59,532 nucleotides of DNA from positions 1 through 59,532 of the forward strand of contig CAJQTK010000033.1 in assembly GCA_905620495.1 (NCBI GenBank), read 5' to 3'. The position numbers and the translations under genes were made by a program. Every line of letters begins with the position of its first letter. Positions within the stretch are counted from its first letter, which is position 1. Shown one piece after another: positions 10,781 through 20,387 of the stretch. A model generated the notes under the pieces. That model was given only the letters and a program-made list of their open reading frames with translations. It was not told where the DNA came from and did not search any database. This stretch comes from an uncultured Candidatus Pelagibacter sp. (GTDB taxonomy: Bacteria; Pseudomonadota; Alphaproteobacteria; Pelagibacterales; Pelagibacteraceae).

Positions 10781-11787
10781 CTTTGTTTTTTTCTTTCTAA
10801 AATATTTTTTGGAAAAAAAGATATAAGCCCTTCCGGTCTAAAGATGCAAATTAGCATTAGAATTAAACCATAAAGAATTAAATCTACAGCCCCTCCTGTT
10901 CCACCTAAATAAATTCTAGAATATTCTGAAATGGGAATAAGAATGGCTGCACCCACAATAGGGCCCCAAACATTTCCAATTCCACCAAGGACTGTGATCA
11001 ATAAAACAATAATTGAAATTTCTATATTAAATACTCTATCTGGATCAATAATAAGTATGTACTGAGCGAATAAACTTCCCATTGGTGCCATTATCATTGC
11101 TGAGATTACATAGGCTATAATTTTATAATTAGAAACATTTATACATAAGCTTAGAGCTGCTTGAGGATCATCTCTTACAGCTCTTAATCTGTATCCTAAT
11201 TTTGATCTACTTAAGATCCATACTAAAAAAAATGTAATTATAAAAAATACTAGAAAAATATAATAGTAAGGCATTTTGCTACTATGAAATTGAAGGGCAA
11301 ACCAAGAGTCTCCTGATGTCATCGGAACCCACACACCTGATGCAGCACCTACCCACTCCCATCTTTGAAATATAATTTGGAAGCTGATTCCTATTAATAA
11401 AGTAGCAATTGCAAAATAATGCCCACTAAGTCTCAACATTGGTATACCAATTAAAATTGCAGCAAATCCTGAAAGAATTATTCCAACAAAAATGCCTATC
11501 CATGGGGAAATACCGTATTGAACATAAAGGAATGATGTTGCATATGCTCCAATTCCAAAAAATGCTCCATGGCCTAAGCTAATTTGTCCTGAAAAACCTG
11601 CAATTACATTCCATGACTGAGCCATAACCGCATGCATAAAAATCATTATCATTAAATGAAGATAAAAAGAATTCAATCCAAAATGAGGTAAAGCAAACAA
11701 CAATACAATTAAGCCACTAATTAAAAATATAATTCTTTTATCAGTATTCCAAAGGGGTTCTGATTTTGCTGCTAATAATTTATCCAT
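10777..11787 (-). CDS. Branched-chain amino acid-type ABC transporter permease (LivM-like), system A
   Basis: 336 aa; GQISLGHGAFFGIGAYA, LRAVRDDPQAA, GGIGNVWGPIVGA. Confidence 0.93.
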   Translation of the reverse strand: MDKLLAAKSEPLWNTDKRIIFLISGLIVLLFALPHFGLNSFYLHLMIMIFMHAVMAQSWNVIAGFSGQISLGHGAFFGIGAYATSFLYVQYGISPWIGIFVGIILSGFAAILIGIPMLRLSGHYFAIATLLIGISFQIIFQRWEWVGAASGVWVPMTSGDSWFALQFHSSKMPYYYIFLVFFIITFFLVWILSRSKLGYRLRAVRDDPQAALSLCINVSNYKIIAYVISAMIMAPMGSLFAQYILIIDPDRVFNIEISIIVLLITVLGGIGNVWGPIVGAAILIPISEYSRIYLGGTGGAVDLILYGLILMLICIFRPEGLISFFPKNILERKKQR

Positions 11788-11789
11788 AA

Positions 11790-12656
11790 TTAATATCTTC
11801 CAAACAAACCTTGTGGTCTAAAAATTACTACTAATAGGTAAATTGCAAAAACATATAAAAGTTTAAAAGATGGATCTATTAATAGGCCACCAAGTGACTC
11901 GACTAATCCAATAATAATTCCTGCATATAGACATCCAATAATGCTTCCAAAACCTCCTAAAGCCACAGCAACGAATGCAAATAGAGCAAAATTTATTCCA
12001 ACATCGGTAAAAATAAAAAAATAGTTTGCCATCATGCCACCAGCAACACCAACACATCCAAGACCTATTGCCCAACCAATTGCAAACATCTTATCAGATG
12101 GTATGCCTAAAATTTCTGCAGCATGTCTATCCTGTGCAGTTGCCTGAAGTGCTAGCCCAGTTTCAGTTTTTGTTACAAATAAATAAAGTAAAACAAAAGC
12201 AACTAAACAAACTAAACTTGCAAACAATTGTGGTTGACCAATAAATATACCTGAAATTTCTAATCTTCCTTCTAATAATGGTTTATCAATATTTCTAAAG
12301 TCAGGTGTCCATAAAAACTGTGCAATCGATCTAATGAATATTGACAATCCAAATGTTGCACAAATCTGAATTAACATTTTAGCTTTTAATATGTATCTAA
12401 TTAAAAAATAATGAGTCAACACTCCACATAAGGCCATTAATAAAATTGTTATTGGTATCGAAAAAATAGGATCTAACCCAAATAAAGACCATAGCCAGAA
12501 AGATGAAAACATTGATAGCATTAAATGTTCCCCATGTGCAAAATTTACAATATCCATTAATCCAAAAATTAAACTTAAACCTGCAGCAATTAATGCGTAA
12601 ATTAAACCCATCATTAATCCAGTTGCTACTGCTTGTAAGATAATTTCAGTTGTCAT
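11790..12656 (-). CDS. Branched-chain amino acid-type ABC transporter permease (LivH-like), system A
   Basis: 288 aa; MGLIYALIAAGLSLIFGLMDIVNFAHGEHLML. Confidence 0.94.
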   Translation of the reverse strand: MTTEIILQAVATGLMMGLIYALIAAGLSLIFGLMDIVNFAHGEHLMLSMFSSFWLWSLFGLDPIFSIPITILLMALCGVLTHYFLIRYILKAKMLIQICATFGLSIFIRSIAQFLWTPDFRNIDKPLLEGRLEISGIFIGQPQLFASLVCLVAFVLLYLFVTKTETGLALQATAQDRHAAEILGIPSDKMFAIGWAIGLGCVGVAGGMMANYFFIFTDVGINFALFAFVAVALGGFGSIIGCLYAGIIIGLVESLGGLLIDPSFKLLYVFAIYLLVVIFRPQGLFGRY

Positions 12657-12685
12657 TCATTTTATAAAATTTTTTGTACTGTTTG

Positions 12686-12715
12686 TTGAAAAGTAAGTCA
12701 TTGAATTGATATAAT
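12686..12715 (+). promoter_or_regulatory. Putative sigma70-type promoter for system A substrate-binding protein
   Basis: TTGAAA (12686-12691), 18-nt spacer, TATAAT (12710-12715), about 50 nt upstream of the ATG. Confidence 0.5.
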
Positions 12716-12765
12716 ATATAGTATTAGATTATATTTTTAAAAAAAACAAATAAGAGGGAAAATAA

Positions 12766-14022
12766 ATGAAAAAATTAATACTTTCGATATTTACTTTTTT
12801 ATCATTAATTTGCGCACCGGTTATAAGTGCTGCAGAAGATGTTAAGATTGGAGTACTTTATCCATTAACTGGGCCTGTTGCTCAAGTTGGTAAAGACGCA
12901 GTAGCTGCAGTGCAAACTGCTTTAGACATTATAAATAATAGCCATAATATTCCTGGTATGCCTTTAGCAAAAGATGCTGGCCTAAAAGGTTTAGGTGGTG
13001 GAAAAATATCAATTGTTGTTGGCGATCATGGTGGAAAACCTGATATCGGAGTTGGTGAAACAGAAAAAATGTTAACCTCTGATAAAGTTCATGCAATGTT
13101 TGGTGCTTATTACTCATCTGTTACAGGTGCAGCAAGTCAAGTATCTGAAAGAGCCGGTATACCTTGGGTTAATGGGGAGTCTACTTCTCCAAAATTAACT
13201 ACAAGAGGATTTAAATACTTCTTTAGAGTAACGCCGCATGATGGTGAATTTACTCAATTAATGTTTGAATTTATGGATGACTTTAACAGTAAGAATAATA
13301 ATAAGTTAAAGACAGTTGGAATTATTCATGAAGATACTCTTTGGGGAGCTGATAGTGGTGGAACTCAAAATAAAATGGCTAAAGACAAAGGTTATAAAGT
13401 TGTAGAAAAAATTAGCTATAAAGCAAAGACAACTTCTTTAAGTTCTGAAGTACAGAGATTAAAGGCAAAAAACCCAGACGTTTTATTACCATCTTCTTAC
13501 ACGGCTGATGCTTACTTGTTTTTAAATACAGCTAAAGAACTTGATTATAATCCTAAACTATTAGTTGCACAAAATGCTGGCTATACTGATCCAAAATTTA
13601 TAGCTACAATGGGAAGTAAAGCTGAAGGAGTGATTACAAGATCACCTTTTAACACTGACTTGGCAACTACAATTCCAATGATTGGAACTATAAATGATCT
13701 ATTTAAGAAAAATTCTGGTGGACGAGATTTATCAGATGTGCCTGCTAGAGCATTTACTGGTTTTATGGCGTTAGCTAATGCAATTAATAACGCTGGATCA
13801 ACAGATCCAGAAAAGATTAGACAAGCATTAGTAGATTTGGATATGTCATCTGACTCTCTTATTGTTCCTTATAGAGGAATTAAGTTTGGTGCTGATGGTC
13901 AAAATGAAAAAACAAGAGGTATTTTGATGCAAGTACAAGGTGGAAAATACTGTACAGTTTATCCATTTGAGTTAGCAGCGTGTAAATTACAATACCCAAT
14001 GCCTACTTGGTCACAGAAATAA
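12766..14022 (+). CDS. Amino acid/amide ABC transporter substrate-binding protein (LivK-like), system A
   Basis: 418 aa; signal peptide, VKIGVLYPLTGPVAQVGKD; divergent from the system A membrane/ATPase genes. Confidence 0.94.
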   Translation: MKKLILSIFTFLSLICAPVISAAEDVKIGVLYPLTGPVAQVGKDAVAAVQTALDIINNSHNIPGMPLAKDAGLKGLGGGKISIVVGDHGGKPDIGVGETEKMLTSDKVHAMFGAYYSSVTGAASQVSERAGIPWVNGESTSPKLTTRGFKYFFRVTPHDGEFTQLMFEFMDDFNSKNNNKLKTVGIIHEDTLWGADSGGTQNKMAKDKGYKVVEKISYKAKTTSLSSEVQRLKAKNPDVLLPSSYTADAYLFLNTAKELDYNPKLLVAQNAGYTDPKFIATMGSKAEGVITRSPFNTDLATTIPMIGTINDLFKKNSGGRDLSDVPARAFTGFMALANAINNAGSTDPEKIRQALVDLDMSSDSLIVPYRGIKFGADGQNEKTRGILMQVQGGKYCTVYPFELAACKLQYPMPTWSQK

Positions 14023-14040
14023 TTTAAAATAATAATTTGG

Positions 14041-14072
14041 AAAGGCGGTCATTAAATTGATCGCCTTTTTTT
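14041..14072 (+). terminator. Rho-independent terminator
   Basis: AAAGGCGGTCA ttaaat TGATCGCCTTT followed by a T-run, just downstream of the livK-like gene. Confidence 0.88.
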
Positions 14073-14127
14073 ATAAACTAATATTTTTTATTGAATAATT
14101 TTAATTATTTAATATTATAAAAAGACC

Positions 14128-14742
14128 TTGATAGAAGAATTCATAATTTTAACCCAAATTATCTTTATAGATATTATCTTAGCTGCCGATAATGCTATTA
14201 TTATTGGTTTAATTGCTGCTAACTTTGTTCCCAAAAATAGAAAGCAAATAATCTTGTGGGGTGTTGCTGGTGCTTTTGTTTTTAAGATTATTTTTGCATT
14301 TTTTGCAACTTACTTGTTTGAATTTTATTATATTAAAATTTTAGGTGGATTGCTTCTAATATGGATTGTTAACGATTTAAGAAAAGATTTAGTTGAGATG
14401 AAGAATAAGATTAAGTCTCCAATAAAAAAATCAGCAGAACCATCTTTTGTAAAAAGTATTTATAAAGTTTTGTTTGCAGATATTACGATAAGCTTTGACA
14501 ACGTGATTGGCGTAGTTGGTGCTGCAAAAGGCTACTTTGGTTTTATGATATTTGGACTTGTTTTATCAGTCGTATTGACGGGTGCTTTGGCTACTTATTT
14601 AGCAAATTATATCCAGAAACATTTATGGATAGCGTATGTAGGTTTAGGATTTATTTTAATAGTAGCGCTTCAATTAATAATTGGTGGATTAAATGATTAT
14701 GGAGTTTTATCAATTAATGAAACTTTTAAACAATACTTTTAA
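14128..14742 (+). CDS. TerC/YjbE-family integral membrane protein
   Basis: 204 aa, TTG start; IDIILAADNAIIIGLIA, DITISFDNVIGVVGAAKG. Confidence 0.85.
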   Translation: MIEEFIILTQIIFIDIILAADNAIIIGLIAANFVPKNRKQIILWGVAGAFVFKIIFAFFATYLFEFYYIKILGGLLLIWIVNDLRKDLVEMKNKIKSPIKKSAEPSFVKSIYKVLFADITISFDNVIGVVGAAKGYFGFMIFGLVLSVVLTGALATYLANYIQKHLWIAYVGLGFILIVALQLIIGGLNDYGVLSINETFKQYF

Positions 14743-14743
14743 T

Positions 14744-15517
14744 TTAATAAGAATGTTTTTTAGTAGGGAATTTAACTTTTATTACATCCTGTTTAAATTT
14801 TAGTGCTGCATCATTTATTTGCTTTTCAATATTTGAATACTTTTTAACGAACCTTGCACTAATTTTATTTAGTCCTATAAGATCATCTGTAACCAAAACT
14901 TGTCCATCACAGTGAGCTGAAGCACCTATTCCAATTGTCGGTATACTTATTGTTTTTGTAATTTCTTTTGCTAAAGAACTTTCCACACACTCTAAAACAA
15001 TTGAAAAAACACCTGCCGCTTCTAACAGTTTAGAATCTCTTAAAATATTTTTTCTTTCATTAGTATTTTTTCCCTTAAATTTAAAATTTGTTGCTGATTG
15101 AGGTAGTACTCCAAGATGACCCATCACCGGAATTTTATTCTTGATTAAAGTTTTGATTATTTGACAAACTTTTTTTCCACCCTCAATCTTAACAGCATCG
15201 CATTTTGTTTGTGAAATAATTTTTTTTGCATTTGTTAATGCTTCCTTTGGGTTTCGATAAGTATTATAGGGCATATCCACAACCATTAAACTTTTTGTAA
15301 CACCCATTCTAACGCTTTTGGAATGCTGTATCATCATATCCAATGTTACTTTTTTTGTAGATGAAAAATTATACAAGACAGATCCAAGTGAATCTCCAAC
15401 TAAAATAAGATCACAATGTTTATCAATTATAGATGCTATATTTTTAGAATAAGCAGTGAGACTTATAATTTTTGATTTATTCTTTTTTTTAATTAGGTCT
15501 AAAATTTTTTTTTGCAT
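14744..15517 (-). CDS. panB: 3-methyl-2-oxobutanoate hydroxymethyltransferase
   Basis: 257 aa; SLTAYSKNIASIID, LVGDSLGSVLY, VKIEGG, PVMGHLGVLPQS, TIGIGASAHCDGQVLV. Confidence 0.93.
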   Translation of the reverse strand: MQKKILDLIKKKNKSKIISLTAYSKNIASIIDKHCDLILVGDSLGSVLYNFSSTKKVTLDMMIQHSKSVRMGVTKSLMVVDMPYNTYRNPKEALTNAKKIISQTKCDAVKIEGGKKVCQIIKTLIKNKIPVMGHLGVLPQSATNFKFKGKNTNERKNILRDSKLLEAAGVFSIVLECVESSLAKEITKTISIPTIGIGASAHCDGQVLVTDDLIGLNKISARFVKKYSNIEKQINDAALKFKQDVIKVKFPTKKHSY

Positions 15518-15521
15518 TTGT

Positions 15522-15689
15522 TTACCAAGAGCCAGTATTCTCCATTGATGCCCATGGTTCTTTAATTTCTAAAGTACTTTCTTGTAAAATTTCTATTCTT
15601 CTTGTCTCAATTAAACCTAATCCATTACAGTAAAAATTTAATGACTTCTCAACATTTGAGATTCTAATCATTGTATGTAAATATTTCAT
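15522..15689 (-). pseudogene. Internally deleted glyoxalase I (lactoylglutathione lyase) mini-ORF, 55 aa
   Basis: Minus-strand ORF MKYLHTMIRISNVEKSLNFYCNGLGLIETRRIEILQESTLEIKEPWASMENTGSW*; glyoxalase N-terminus joined in frame to a glyoxalase-like C-terminus; not in ORF track. Confidence 0.7.
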
Positions 15690-15706
15690 AATATAATAAT
15701 TTTATT

Positions 15707-17077
15707 TTATTTTATTTCGATTTTCTCAGGAAGTATACCTTTTGGACGGTATCTCATGATTAATAGAAGGCCCATACCCATCATTAAATATCTAAAGTAT
15801 GGAACACTTTCAATTAAGTGAATTTTAAACGCATGCGTATCCGCTAGGCCTGCTGTAAATAGATTAATTAAGAAGAAAGCAATTGGCGCTGCTTCAATCC
15901 ATAAAAACCAGACTGCAAAACCACCTAAAATTGCTCCAAAATTATTTCCACTTCCTCCAACAATTACCATTACCCAAATAAGAAATGTATATCTCATCGG
16001 TCGATAGCTTCCCGGTGTAAACAGGCCATCTTGTGTAACTAACATTGCACCTGCTATTCCTACTATTGCTGAGCCTAAAATAAATATTAACAAGTGTTGC
16101 TTAACAACATTTTTACCCATAGCATTTGCTGCCTCCTCATTATCTCTTATAGCTCTCATCATTCTTCCCCATGGAGAATAAAGAGCTTTTTGAGTAATTA
16201 TTAACAAAACCACAACTACTATTAAAAATAATCCTGAATAACAAAGTTTTACAAATACTGAAGATCCTTCAATAACTAATTGATTAAGTGCCGCTTGTTT
16301 ATCGGCTATACTTGTCATTAAATCTAATTTACCAGAATTAAATTTTGCAACTAAGTTTATAAACCATTCTTTAGTTTGAAGTTCAACCTCATAAGGTACT
16401 GGTCGATCTAATCCAATTACATTCTTAACGCCTCTGGTTAGCCAGTCTTCGTGCTTTATGATAGCAATAACAATTTCTGAAATAAGTAATGTTGCGATAG
16501 CTAAATAGTCTGCACGCAATCCTAAAGCTACTTTACCCACTATAAATGCTAAACCTGCAGCAAAAAAAGCGCCAACAATCCAAGAAAATACTATAGGCAA
16601 ACCAAGTCCTCCAAGAAATCCCGTTGTTGCGGGGTTAACACTTTCAATGGCTTCAATACTTGGTTCTGATGTTATTCTTATAATAACAATTCCAGCAATA
16701 ATAATTGCTGCAATACCATAGGTTCTAATTTTTGATTTTTCAAAATTTTTTAATACAAAACGTACTGCAAACACCATCACGACTATTAAACACAAACACA
16801 TTAAAATATTAAAACCACCTGCAACCCATGCTTCTTGAACAGGATCTACGGATATTAAAACTGCAGCTAACCCTCCTAGCGCAGCATAACCCATGAGACC
16901 AAAATTAATTAAACCTGCGTAACCCCATTGAATATTTGCACCCATTGTCATCACTGCTGAAATTAAGCACATGTTAAAAATAGATAGAGCAACATTCCAA
17001 GATTGAAATATTCCAACTAAAACAATAAGTCCCAACATTATTGCATAGGCTATAATCACATTTAGGTGTTTTCTCAC
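15707..17077 (-). CDS. Branched-chain amino acid-type ABC transporter permease (LivM-like, extended), system B
   Basis: 456 aa; WGYAGLINFGLMGYAALGG, MRAIRDNEEAANAMG, GGSGNNFGAILGG. Confidence 0.9.
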   Translation of the reverse strand: MRKHLNVIIAYAIMLGLIVLVGIFQSWNVALSIFNMCLISAVMTMGANIQWGYAGLINFGLMGYAALGGLAAVLISVDPVQEAWVAGGFNILMCLCLIVVMVFAVRFVLKNFEKSKIRTYGIAAIIIAGIVIIRITSEPSIEAIESVNPATTGFLGGLGLPIVFSWIVGAFFAAGLAFIVGKVALGLRADYLAIATLLISEIVIAIIKHEDWLTRGVKNVIGLDRPVPYEVELQTKEWFINLVAKFNSGKLDLMTSIADKQAALNQLVIEGSSVFVKLCYSGLFLIVVVVLLIITQKALYSPWGRMMRAIRDNEEAANAMGKNVVKQHLLIFILGSAIVGIAGAMLVTQDGLFTPGSYRPMRYTFLIWVMVIVGGSGNNFGAILGGFAVWFLWIEAAPIAFFLINLFTAGLADTHAFKIHLIESVPYFRYLMMGMGLLLIMRYRPKGILPEKIEIK

Positions 17078-18084
17078 AGTACCTTCCCTTTAAATATTCC
17101 ATTAGGTCTATAGAGCAAGACAATCACTAGTATAGAAAACGATACAGCGAATTTATAATCAGTTGATAGCAGCTGAATTAAAGTTTCTGGCTCCATACTT
17201 GCTGGTAAAACATACATAAAGAATTTCTTGTAAGCGTAGGTCAGGAATATTTCTGAAAAAGCTATAACATAGCCACCTAAAAATGCTCCAAAAGGGTTTC
17301 CAATACCTCCTACAATTGCTGCAGCAAAAATTGGTAACATGTTATTAAAGTAGGTAAATGGTTTAAAACTTTTGTCCAAACCATATAATGCACCACCAAT
17401 AGTTGCTAAAATACCTGCAATAATCCATGTAATCATAACTACTCTTTTTGGATCTATTCCTGATAATAAAGCTAAATCTTCGTTATCTGAATAAGCACGC
17501 ATACTTTTTCCAGTTTTAGTTTTGTTTAAAAACCAAAATAAAATGGAGACCAGTACTAATGTTATAAATATTGTCATTACTTGACTGGATTTAATTGCTA
17601 ACCCCTCATTAAGTCCTGTCATTTCTTTAAACTCCCCTGCTTTAATAATAAATCTTTCTCCATCAAAAAACCTTCTGTCACTAGGACCAATTATTATTCT
17701 AACTACGGCTTGTGTTACAAACATTACACCAATACTAACCATTGCAAGTTGAACGGGTGGACTTTTGTTAACTCTGTAATACCTGAATACAAATTTATCT
17801 ATAAAAAGCATGTACCCAATCATAAAGATTATAGCAAAAGGTATTGCAAGAAGAGCTGTTGGTAAAACACCTAAAGAAATCCCAATTGATTGAAAGTACC
17901 AAGTAATTAAAATAGTTACCATCGTTCCAAATGCCATCATGTCTCCAGTTGCAAAATTAGCAAATCTTAGAATTCCATAAATTAAAGTTACGAATATTGC
18001 ACCTAGTGCTAACTGCGAACCATAAGTAAGAGCTGGTACAAAAATATAGTTTAATAATAATATAATGGCATTTAAAAAATCCAT
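17074..18084 (-). CDS. Branched-chain amino acid-type ABC transporter permease (LivH-like), system B
   Basis: 336 aa; YGILRFANFATGDMMAFG, MRAYSDNEDLALLSGID, IVGGIGNPFGA. Confidence 0.92.
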   Translation of the reverse strand: MDFLNAIILLLNYIFVPALTYGSQLALGAIFVTLIYGILRFANFATGDMMAFGTMVTILITWYFQSIGISLGVLPTALLAIPFAIIFMIGYMLFIDKFVFRYYRVNKSPPVQLAMVSIGVMFVTQAVVRIIIGPSDRRFFDGERFIIKAGEFKEMTGLNEGLAIKSSQVMTIFITLVLVSILFWFLNKTKTGKSMRAYSDNEDLALLSGIDPKRVVMITWIIAGILATIGGALYGLDKSFKPFTYFNNMLPIFAAAIVGGIGNPFGAFLGGYVIAFSEIFLTYAYKKFFMYVLPASMEPETLIQLLSTDYKFAVSFSILVIVLLYRPNGIFKGKVL

Positions 18085-18085
18085 A

Positions 18086-18793
18086 CTATCCTCCTAAAAA
18101 AGAGCTTCTTACTCTTGGGTCATTTAATAATTCTTGACCAGTTCCTGAATATTTATTTTCTCCCGTAACTAATACATACCCTCTATCAGAAATGTTAAGA
18201 GCTTGTTTTGCATTTTGCTCAACCATTAATATTGCTACATTAGTTCTTTTTACTTTAATGATATGATCAAATAACTCATCCATTACTATTGGGGATACAC
18301 CAGCAGTAGGCTCATCCAACATTAAAACTGATGGTTTGATCATTAACGCTCTTCCAAGAGCAACTTGTTGTCTTTGACCACCTGACAACTCACCAACTAA
18401 CTGATTTCTTTTTTCTCTTAATATTGGAAACAGTTCATAAATTTCTTCTATAATATTTTGATAATCATCATCTCTTAAATAAGCACCCATCTCTAAATTT
18501 TCTTCAACACTCATTCCTGTAAAAACATTTTTTGTTTGCGGTACAAACGAAATACCTTCTCTAACTCTATCTTGCGGAGAAAGTTTTGAAATATCTTTCC
18601 CATTAATAACAACAGCACCTGATTTTAAGTTTATAAGACCAAGTAATGCTTTCATGGCTGTAGATTTACCAGCACCGTTGGGTCCTAGAATTGATACTAT
18701 CTCTCCTCTATTTACATCAACAGAACAGGAATTAATAATATCTGGTCCAGTGCCATATCCACCTGTCATTTTTAAACCTTCAAAAAAAGCCAT
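18086..18793 (-). CDS. Branched-chain amino acid-type ABC transporter ATP-binding protein (LivF-like), system B
   Basis: Walker A GPNGAGKST, LSGGQRQQ, LMLDEPTAG. Confidence 0.93.
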   Translation of the reverse strand: MAFFEGLKMTGGYGTGPDIINSCSVDVNRGEIVSILGPNGAGKSTAMKALLGLINLKSGAVVINGKDISKLSPQDRVREGISFVPQTKNVFTGMSVEENLEMGAYLRDDDYQNIIEEIYELFPILREKRNQLVGELSGGQRQQVALGRALMIKPSVLMLDEPTAGVSPIVMDELFDHIIKVKRTNVAILMVEQNAKQALNISDRGYVLVTGENKYSGTGQELLNDPRVRSSFLGG

Positions 18794-19581
18794 TAATTTT
18801 CATCCTTTATTTTAGATCCTCTGCCCAAATAACTATCAATAACCTTTTCATCTTTCTTGGCCTCGTCAGCTGTTCCTTCAAACAAAACAGAGCCTTCTGC
18901 CATAACGATAACGGGGTCACATAACCTGCTTATAAATTCCATATCATGCTCAATCATACAAAAAGTATACCCCTCTTCTTTATTTAACTTTATTATCGCT
19001 GTTCCCAAATCTTTAAGCAATGTTCGGTTAACACCAGCACCTACCTCATCAAGTAGTACTAGTTTGGCATCCACCATCATGGTTCTTCCAAGTTCTAATA
19101 ATTTTTTCTGTCCGCCTGATAAATTTCCAGCTAATTCATTAGATAGATGTTTTAAATTTAAAAAATCTACAACATCTTGAGCCTTTTGCTTAACTACCAG
19201 TTCTTCAGTTCGAACAAGACTTGGCTTTAATAAAGTCGTCATTAAGTTCTCACCAGATTGATTTGCTGGTACCATCATTAAATTTTCTAAAACTGATAAA
19301 TTTGTAAACTCATGTGCTATTTGAAAAGTTCTTAATATTCCTTTTGAAAATAATTCATATGAAGGGATATCTGTTACATCTTCATCAAAAAATAAAACTT
19401 TTCCACTTGATGCTTTTAAGTTTCCTGCAATTAAATTAAACAAAGTAGTTTTACCAGATCCATTTGGCCCGATAATTCCTGTAATCGATCCTTCTTTAAT
19501 TTTTAAAGAACAATCTGAGACTGCAGCCAAGCCACCAAAATATTTAGATAAATTTTCAATTTGTAAAATATTCTCGCTCAT
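18793..19581 (-). CDS. Branched-chain amino acid-type ABC transporter ATP-binding protein (LivG-like), system B
   Basis: Walker A GPNGSGKTT, LSGGQKKLLELGR, LLDEVGAG. Confidence 0.93.
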   Translation of the reverse strand: MSENILQIENLSKYFGGLAAVSDCSLKIKEGSITGIIGPNGSGKTTLFNLIAGNLKASSGKVLFFDEDVTDIPSYELFSKGILRTFQIAHEFTNLSVLENLMMVPANQSGENLMTTLLKPSLVRTEELVVKQKAQDVVDFLNLKHLSNELAGNLSGGQKKLLELGRTMMVDAKLVLLDEVGAGVNRTLLKDLGTAIIKLNKEEGYTFCMIEHDMEFISRLCDPVIVMAEGSVLFEGTADEAKKDEKVIDSYLGRGSKIKDEN

Positions 19582-19587
19582 AAAATA

Positions 19588-20355
19588 TTATTTATCTAAT
19601 CTTTTATGGATACTGTTTAAGGCTTTTTCTAATTTCTTATAGAAACCTGTTTTTGTTAACTCTCTTACCCCTTGTTCATTTAAACCATTTGGTGTTTGAG
19701 AATCTTTTACTAAATATTTTAAATCTTTTTTAGAATTTACAAATGCATCTTCGGATAGAGCTAAAAACAAAGAAGTGATATATTTTTGTGCATCATTTCT
19801 TTTAACACCTCTTTTAACTAACCAATCTGTCATAACTCTTAACATCTCATAAAAAGAAGCCATCATTCCAGATGTAGACCAAAAATTAATTGAAGATTTT
19901 TCATTTTTGATTTCAACAGTAGTTCCAATTTTATTAAAAAAATCTTTAACTTTTTTATTAGGTGGACAAATAGGTACAGGGCCTTTTTTTAATGAAATTG
20001 GAGGTAAAGGTATTGCTCTTATAATTTTAGCTTTTACTTTAATTGCTTTTTTTAACTGAGCCAAAGTAATTGTTGCTATGAAACTAATTATAGTTTGATT
20101 AGATTTAAATTTTAAATCTTTAATAATTTTTTCTCCAACAGAAGGGGTTACTGATAAAAATATCCAATCACATGAATTAACTATTTCTTGGTTATCCTTG
20201 GCTATAGCAACCTTTTTAAACTTTTTTACTAAACTTTGAGATATCCCTTTGTTTCTTTTTGAGATTAATATCTTTTTATAAGATATTTTAGAACTACAAA
20301 TGCCTGTGATTACAGAGGATGCTATCTTTCCCGTTCCTATAAAGCCTAATTTCAT
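19588..20355 (-). CDS. proC: Pyrroline-5-carboxylate reductase family protein
   Basis: 255 aa; MKLGFIGTGKIASSVITG Rossmann start, IIRAIPLPP, C-terminal SQTPNGLNEQGVREL. Confidence 0.82.
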   Translation of the reverse strand: MKLGFIGTGKIASSVITGICSSKISYKKILISKRNKGISQSLVKKFKKVAIAKDNQEIVNSCDWIFLSVTPSVGEKIIKDLKFKSNQTIISFIATITLAQLKKAIKVKAKIIRAIPLPPISLKKGPVPICPPNKKVKDFFNKIGTTVEIKNEKSSINFWSTSGMMASFYEMLRVMTDWLVKRGVKRNDAQKYITSLFLALSEDAFVNSKKDLKYLVKDSQTPNGLNEQGVRELTKTGFYKKLEKALNSIHKRLDK

Positions 20356-20387
20356 AATTAAGGATACTTATAGTGAATAATATAGAA

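Noticed and set aside
11863-12244. 70-aa and 72-aa ORFs (11863..12075 -, 12026..12244 +) within livH-like gene
   Set aside because: Alternate-frame or antisense shadow ORFs inside a conserved permease
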